Source of the DNA: an uncultured Nostoc sp.
GTDB taxonomy: Bacteria > Cyanobacteriota > Cyanobacteriia > Cyanobacteriales > Nostocaceae
Length of the DNA: 47,598 nt
Assembly: GCF_937863485.1 (NCBI RefSeq)
Contig: NZ_CALMFY010000076.1
Location: forward strand, 1 to 47,598
Direction of reading: 5' to 3'
The translations under genes were made by a program, and so were the position numbers. Numbering within the stretch: position 1 is the stretch's first letter; every line of letters starts with the position of its first letter. The notes under the pieces are model-generated. The model did no database searches, had not been told where the DNA came from, and saw nothing but the letters and a program-made list of their open reading frames with translations. Below, piece by piece: positions 45,129 to 47,598 of this stretch.

Positions 45129-45360
45129 TTAGTAAAGAAAATTTATGCTCCCGTTCTCTATTGTAATGATTTCTGTTAACCCAGATATTGGGTAATCAGC
45201 AATTTGCTGCTGTAACATTTCTGTTGTGACTTGAGTACATTTAAATTAACCACAAATCTATTTGCTTGGACACCATCAATCTTTTCTTAAATTGTGTTAG
45301 CAATATTACGAACCAGTGATGATGGTGAATAAAAGCGGATAAGGCTGTTGCCCAATAATT
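45129..45360 (-). pseudogene. eroded minus-strand gene, part 2
   Basis: The minus strand holds coding-like pieces in changing frames: LIRFYSPSSLVRNIANTI, a stop, KIDGVQANRFVVNLNVLK, then in another frame EMLQQQIADYPISGLTEIIT and GSINFLY to a stop at 45129. They may be the upstream gene of the same decayed pair as 44811-45072. Not recognised. Confidence 0.35.
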
Positions 45361-45387
45361 GTGCTAATAGAAGGTGGAAAATTCATA

Positions 45388-46176
45388 ATGTGCCGTTTAC
45401 TTGCTTACCTCGGTTCGCCTATTTCTTTAGATCATCTTCTGTATAAACCAGAACACTCGCTGATAGTCCAGAGTTATCAACCCCGCGAAATGACCTCTGG
45501 AATAATAAATGCAGATGGCTTTGGTGTGGGTTGGTATGATAGTCAAAAAGATGCTGACCCTTTTGTTTACAAAAATACCCTACCTATTTGGAATGATATC
45601 AACCTACCCAGTCTCAGCCGTTATGTTGAATCAAAGTGTGTACTTGCTTATGTCCGCAGTGCTACATCCGAACAAGCCGTAGATTTTGCTAATTGTCAGC
45701 CCTTTAACCATCAACAACAGCTATTTATTCACAATGGACGAATCGAAAATTTTCGGAAAACATTACACAGAAAAATCCGCAGCACTTTAACCCAAGATTT
45801 TTACGAAAAGATTAATGGCAGTACTGACTCCGAACACATTTTTGCATTGTTACTTTCACAAAGTCAAATTAACAAACATCGACCTCCAGAATATGCTTTA
45901 CGTAGTACATTATTAACCCTCTTAGAGATGGCAAAGCGCTATCAAGTAGAAGCCTCTCTCAACGTAATCTTTAGTGACGGACATCGCCTGATAGCTTCTC
46001 GTGTTAGTACCACTTCACCGCCTCCATCTCTTTACTGGATACGAGATGATCCGACTTTTCCAAAATCTGTAATTATTGCGTCCGAACCTCTATTTATAGG
46101 TAATTGGATTGCTTGCCCAGAAAATAGCATCATTAGTGTGGGAGCAGACTGTGAGATCCAAATTGAGCAAATCTAG
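45388..46176 (+). CDS. class II glutamine amidotransferase (EgtC/YafJ-like)
   Basis: The 262-residue enzyme has the N-terminal-nucleophile fold: MCRLLAYLGSPISL gives the catalytic Cys2 after removal of Met, so I start it at the ATG at 45388 and not at the in-frame GTG at 45361. Other family motifs are NADGFGVGWYD, LAYVRSAT, NCQPFNHQQQLFIHNGRIEN and DSEHIFALLLSQ. It likely cleaves a gamma-glutamyl bond (EgtC removes one in ergothioneine synthesis), but no other egt gene is here, so the substrate is open. Complete, monocistronic. Confidence 0.85.
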   Translation: MCRLLAYLGSPISLDHLLYKPEHSLIVQSYQPREMTSGIINADGFGVGWYDSQKDADPFVYKNTLPIWNDINLPSLSRYVESKCVLAYVRSATSEQAVDFANCQPFNHQQQLFIHNGRIENFRKTLHRKIRSTLTQDFYEKINGSTDSEHIFALLLSQSQINKHRPPEYALRSTLLTLLEMAKRYQVEASLNVIFSDGHRLIASRVSTTSPPPSLYWIRDDPTFPKSVIIASEPLFIGNWIACPENSIISVGADCEIQIEQI

Positions 46177-46218
46177 TGTGAAAGAGACTATTTATCAAGC
46201 CTTCGATGAATGTTGCCC

Positions 46219-46350
46219 AAAAACTTTTGTAATATTCCAGTGTATTTAGATATTTACCTGATTGACTATTACCCTGTGACTTGTGGACAGTATCGTGCAT
46301 TCATAGAGCGGGAGGCTACCAAAATTATCGCTGGTGGTCACAGGTGGTAA
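46219..46350 (+). pseudogene. formylglycine-generating enzyme (FGE/SUMF1) domain fragment
   Basis: A frame without a start reads IPVYLDIYLIDYYPVTCGQY then RAFIEREATK and stops at 46348-46350. It continues after the stop with PLYWCNDAYGSH. The YLD.Y.ID.YPVT..QYRAF motif is the N-terminal signature of FGE-sulfatase domains. The rest of the domain is gone, and a dispersed repeat begins at 46416, directly after the remnant. Confidence 0.65.
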
Positions 46351-46884
46351 TGGTTACAAACAAAGTCAGTCACACAACCACTTTACTGGTGCAACGATGC
46401 CTACGGTAGTCACTGACTTGTACTGAGCATCTCGGCTTCTCTACGTTCGCGCAGCGTGTCGCAGACAGATGCTCTTGCTAGCAAGAGCGTCTACAAGAGT
46501 TGTGCGGCAAGCTACGCGGTTGGGATAATCACTTAGGTTTTGCAGTCAATTTTTGTTGCAAAAATCATTATTGACTAGAGAAATTATCCTATGTGCTAGT
46601 TACCAGGACAGAATCTCAAAAGCGATCGCCCTCTTCAAGTAAGGTGATCGCTTTTTTCATCTCAGCCATCGCTCAATCCCTACTTGCAAAGGGACAAAGT
46701 TGGTATTGGCTGCTTCCCGTTGGCAAGCTCGATTCAACGTTTCAGTCTTTGTTGAGAATTTTCTTCAATCACAAATTAGTTTCTGAGGTAGACGCTGCCT
46801 AGATTCTCGGCTAATAAAATATTGATTATTGATATTTATTCTTAATAGTTTACAATAATATCTAACGATTTTTAGGAGTATTTT
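46351..46884. other. intergenic region, mostly repeat
   Basis: There is no credible gene. It holds the 46416-46520 repeat. A gatcgc-based small palindrome (aagcgatcgccctc...aggtgatcgctttt) lies at about 46620-46655. The plus-strand open frame 46593-46802 has no start context or family and I reject it. Confidence 0.45.
46416..46520. repeat. composite dispersed repeat, second long copy
   Basis: 46416-46469 is identical to 13900-13953. After it comes the palindrome gctcttgctagcaagagc and a gcaagctacgcgg end, different from the other copy. Confidence 0.8.
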
Positions 46885-47205
46885 ATGTCACTTGATTTGA
46901 CACCGACAGATAACCTGCCGGATGAAATCGTCTATGTCCTGCTGAATAAGATTAAACACGATGAAGAAGGACAGCGAGATGTTAGCTTTTTTGCTGAGGA
47001 CTTCGAGGGTAAACAGGTTAATCGAGAAGAATTGCTCGAGTTACTAAATCGTCTTAAGGAGTCTGGATACTTCATTGGTGAGATTGAAAGCAACAAAGCC
47101 AATCCAGAATCAGGCTCATCAACCCTTCTGGCGACCTGTAAGAATGCAGAAATAACGACAGACGGTCGAGCAATGTTAAAAGCCATATATTTCAAGCCGG
47201 TGTAG
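46885..47205 (+). CDS. small hypothetical protein, possible winged-helix (YjcQ-like)
   Basis: The 106-residue soluble protein starts MSLDLTPTDNLPDEIVYVLL. A first helical part (about 10-25), a charged middle (NREELLELLNRLKESGYFIG, about 49-68) and a final AEITTDGRAMLKAI strand-helix resemble the layout of YjcQ-type winged-helix proteins, which have a similar end-of-domain 'T..G' turn. This is a weak match. A good ribosome site, taggagt, is seen seven bases upstream. An A/T-rich upstream stretch may hold its promoter. Confidence 0.55.
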   Translation: MSLDLTPTDNLPDEIVYVLLNKIKHDEEGQRDVSFFAEDFEGKQVNREELLELLNRLKESGYFIGEIESNKANPESGSSTLLATCKNAEITTDGRAMLKAIYFKPV

Positions 47206-47598
47206 CAGCTAAGGAAAGTTATTTGTTGAGGCGAGATCGGGTATAGGGGAGAGTAAGGGAAGATAAGGGAGCAAAATCCTCCTTATCTTCCCGAAGTTCT
47301 GATGTCTGCGGCGGGCTGTGACGCTCGTTCGCGCCAGCCGTAGGCAAGACTCACTTTTTGCGTCGCTATCGGTGTCGCCGGAAGCCAGCGCTCAGACTTC
47401 TCTCCTCATCCCCCTTATCTTCACCTTCACTCTTGTTATCCAAACCGTATTGATTCCTCACTTCCAGAATTTGAGAGGCGATCGCTCCTTCACGAAATGC
47501 GATCGCCCCACAACGGATATATCTTTCTTGTATTGGCTGCCTAACTATAGGACTGATATTTGATTTTTGAAATATACGTAGGGTGCGTTATGCCAAAG
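47206..47598. other. terminal intergenic region with hairpin and repeats
   Basis: A hairpin of gggaagataagg and ccttatcttccc (47257-47292) follows the last gene. A repeat-like stretch with several small palindromes covers about 47301-47400. I see no gene in the last 390 bases. Confidence 0.5.

Noticed and set aside
46593..46802. 69-codon plus-strand open frame
   Set aside because: It begins over a HIP1-based palindrome and shows no family, start context or coding bias that I can see.
1..47598. tRNA or rRNA genes
   Set aside because: Reading for T-loop (GGTTCGA-type) and anticodon-arm patterns gave no convincing clover leaf; a tRNAscan run would be decisive.

Overview
The window looks like chromosome from a filamentous, probably heterocyst-forming cyanobacterium (Nostoc/Anabaena type). 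Evidence seen directly: very frequent GCGATCGC (HIP1) palindromes; photosynthesis genes petN and chlM; a split pntA-pntB transhydrogenase operon; a Ycf46-type AAA protein; a membrane-anchored Mn superoxide dismutase; a DUF2808 exported protein; and many short dispersed palindromic repeats typical of Nostocales. I see no tRNA, rRNA, CRISPR array, intact transposase or prophage.

Layout. 1-4.6 kb: a broken hicBA toxin-antitoxin pair, a long UPF0182 membrane protein and an eroded AraC-type regulator. 4.6-8.7 kb: small unknown genes, a chimeric permease/invertase pseudogene and a 1.2 kb AT-rich gap. 8.7-11.9 kb: two exported proteins (the second with a possible PEP-CTERM-like tail) and sodA. 12.6-17.4 kb: a DEDDh exonuclease, a small membrane protein, then a two-gene sensor cassette on the minus strand. 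The upstream kinase of that cassette carries an ethylene-receptor-type transmembrane domain. 17.6-20.5 kb: petN with a small membrane ORF, a frameshifted GAF histidine kinase and an internally duplicated helical protein. 20.9-25.5 kb: a deleted TcmP-like gene beside an intact radical SAM gene, then the pnt operon on the opposite strand. 26.2-30.6 kb: DUF2808 protein followed by rpmH-rnpA-PH-domain gene-yidC-khpB/jag-yceD-like, the conserved translation and membrane-insertion cluster. 30.6-40.8 kb: two MITE-like palindromic elements, a small P-loop protein, ycf46-like ATPase, SH3 protein, MHYT-domain kinase, peptidoglycan-binding/SPOR protein and SbcC. 41-47.6 kb: a decayed heptad-repeat/TPR gene, remnants of DUF433/PIN-like and DUF4288 genes, chlM, two small membrane proteins, an EgtC/YafJ-like amidotransferase, a formylglycine-generating-enzyme remnant and a small unknown protein.

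Themes. (1) Signalling: four histidine kinases, three of which share the same HEINNP kinase core. The most notable is the ethylene-receptor-like kinase, whose key residues keep the exact spacing of plant ETR1. (2) Genome decay: at least nine gene remnants, many from toxin-antitoxin or accessory families. (3) Repeats at several scales: 21-bp-period arrays at three places, one of which encodes an ideal coiled-coil heptad; dispersed palindromes that appear to have been inserted in frame into two genes; and MITE-like elements. All family assignments are from reading the sequence and recalled family features; no database search was run.
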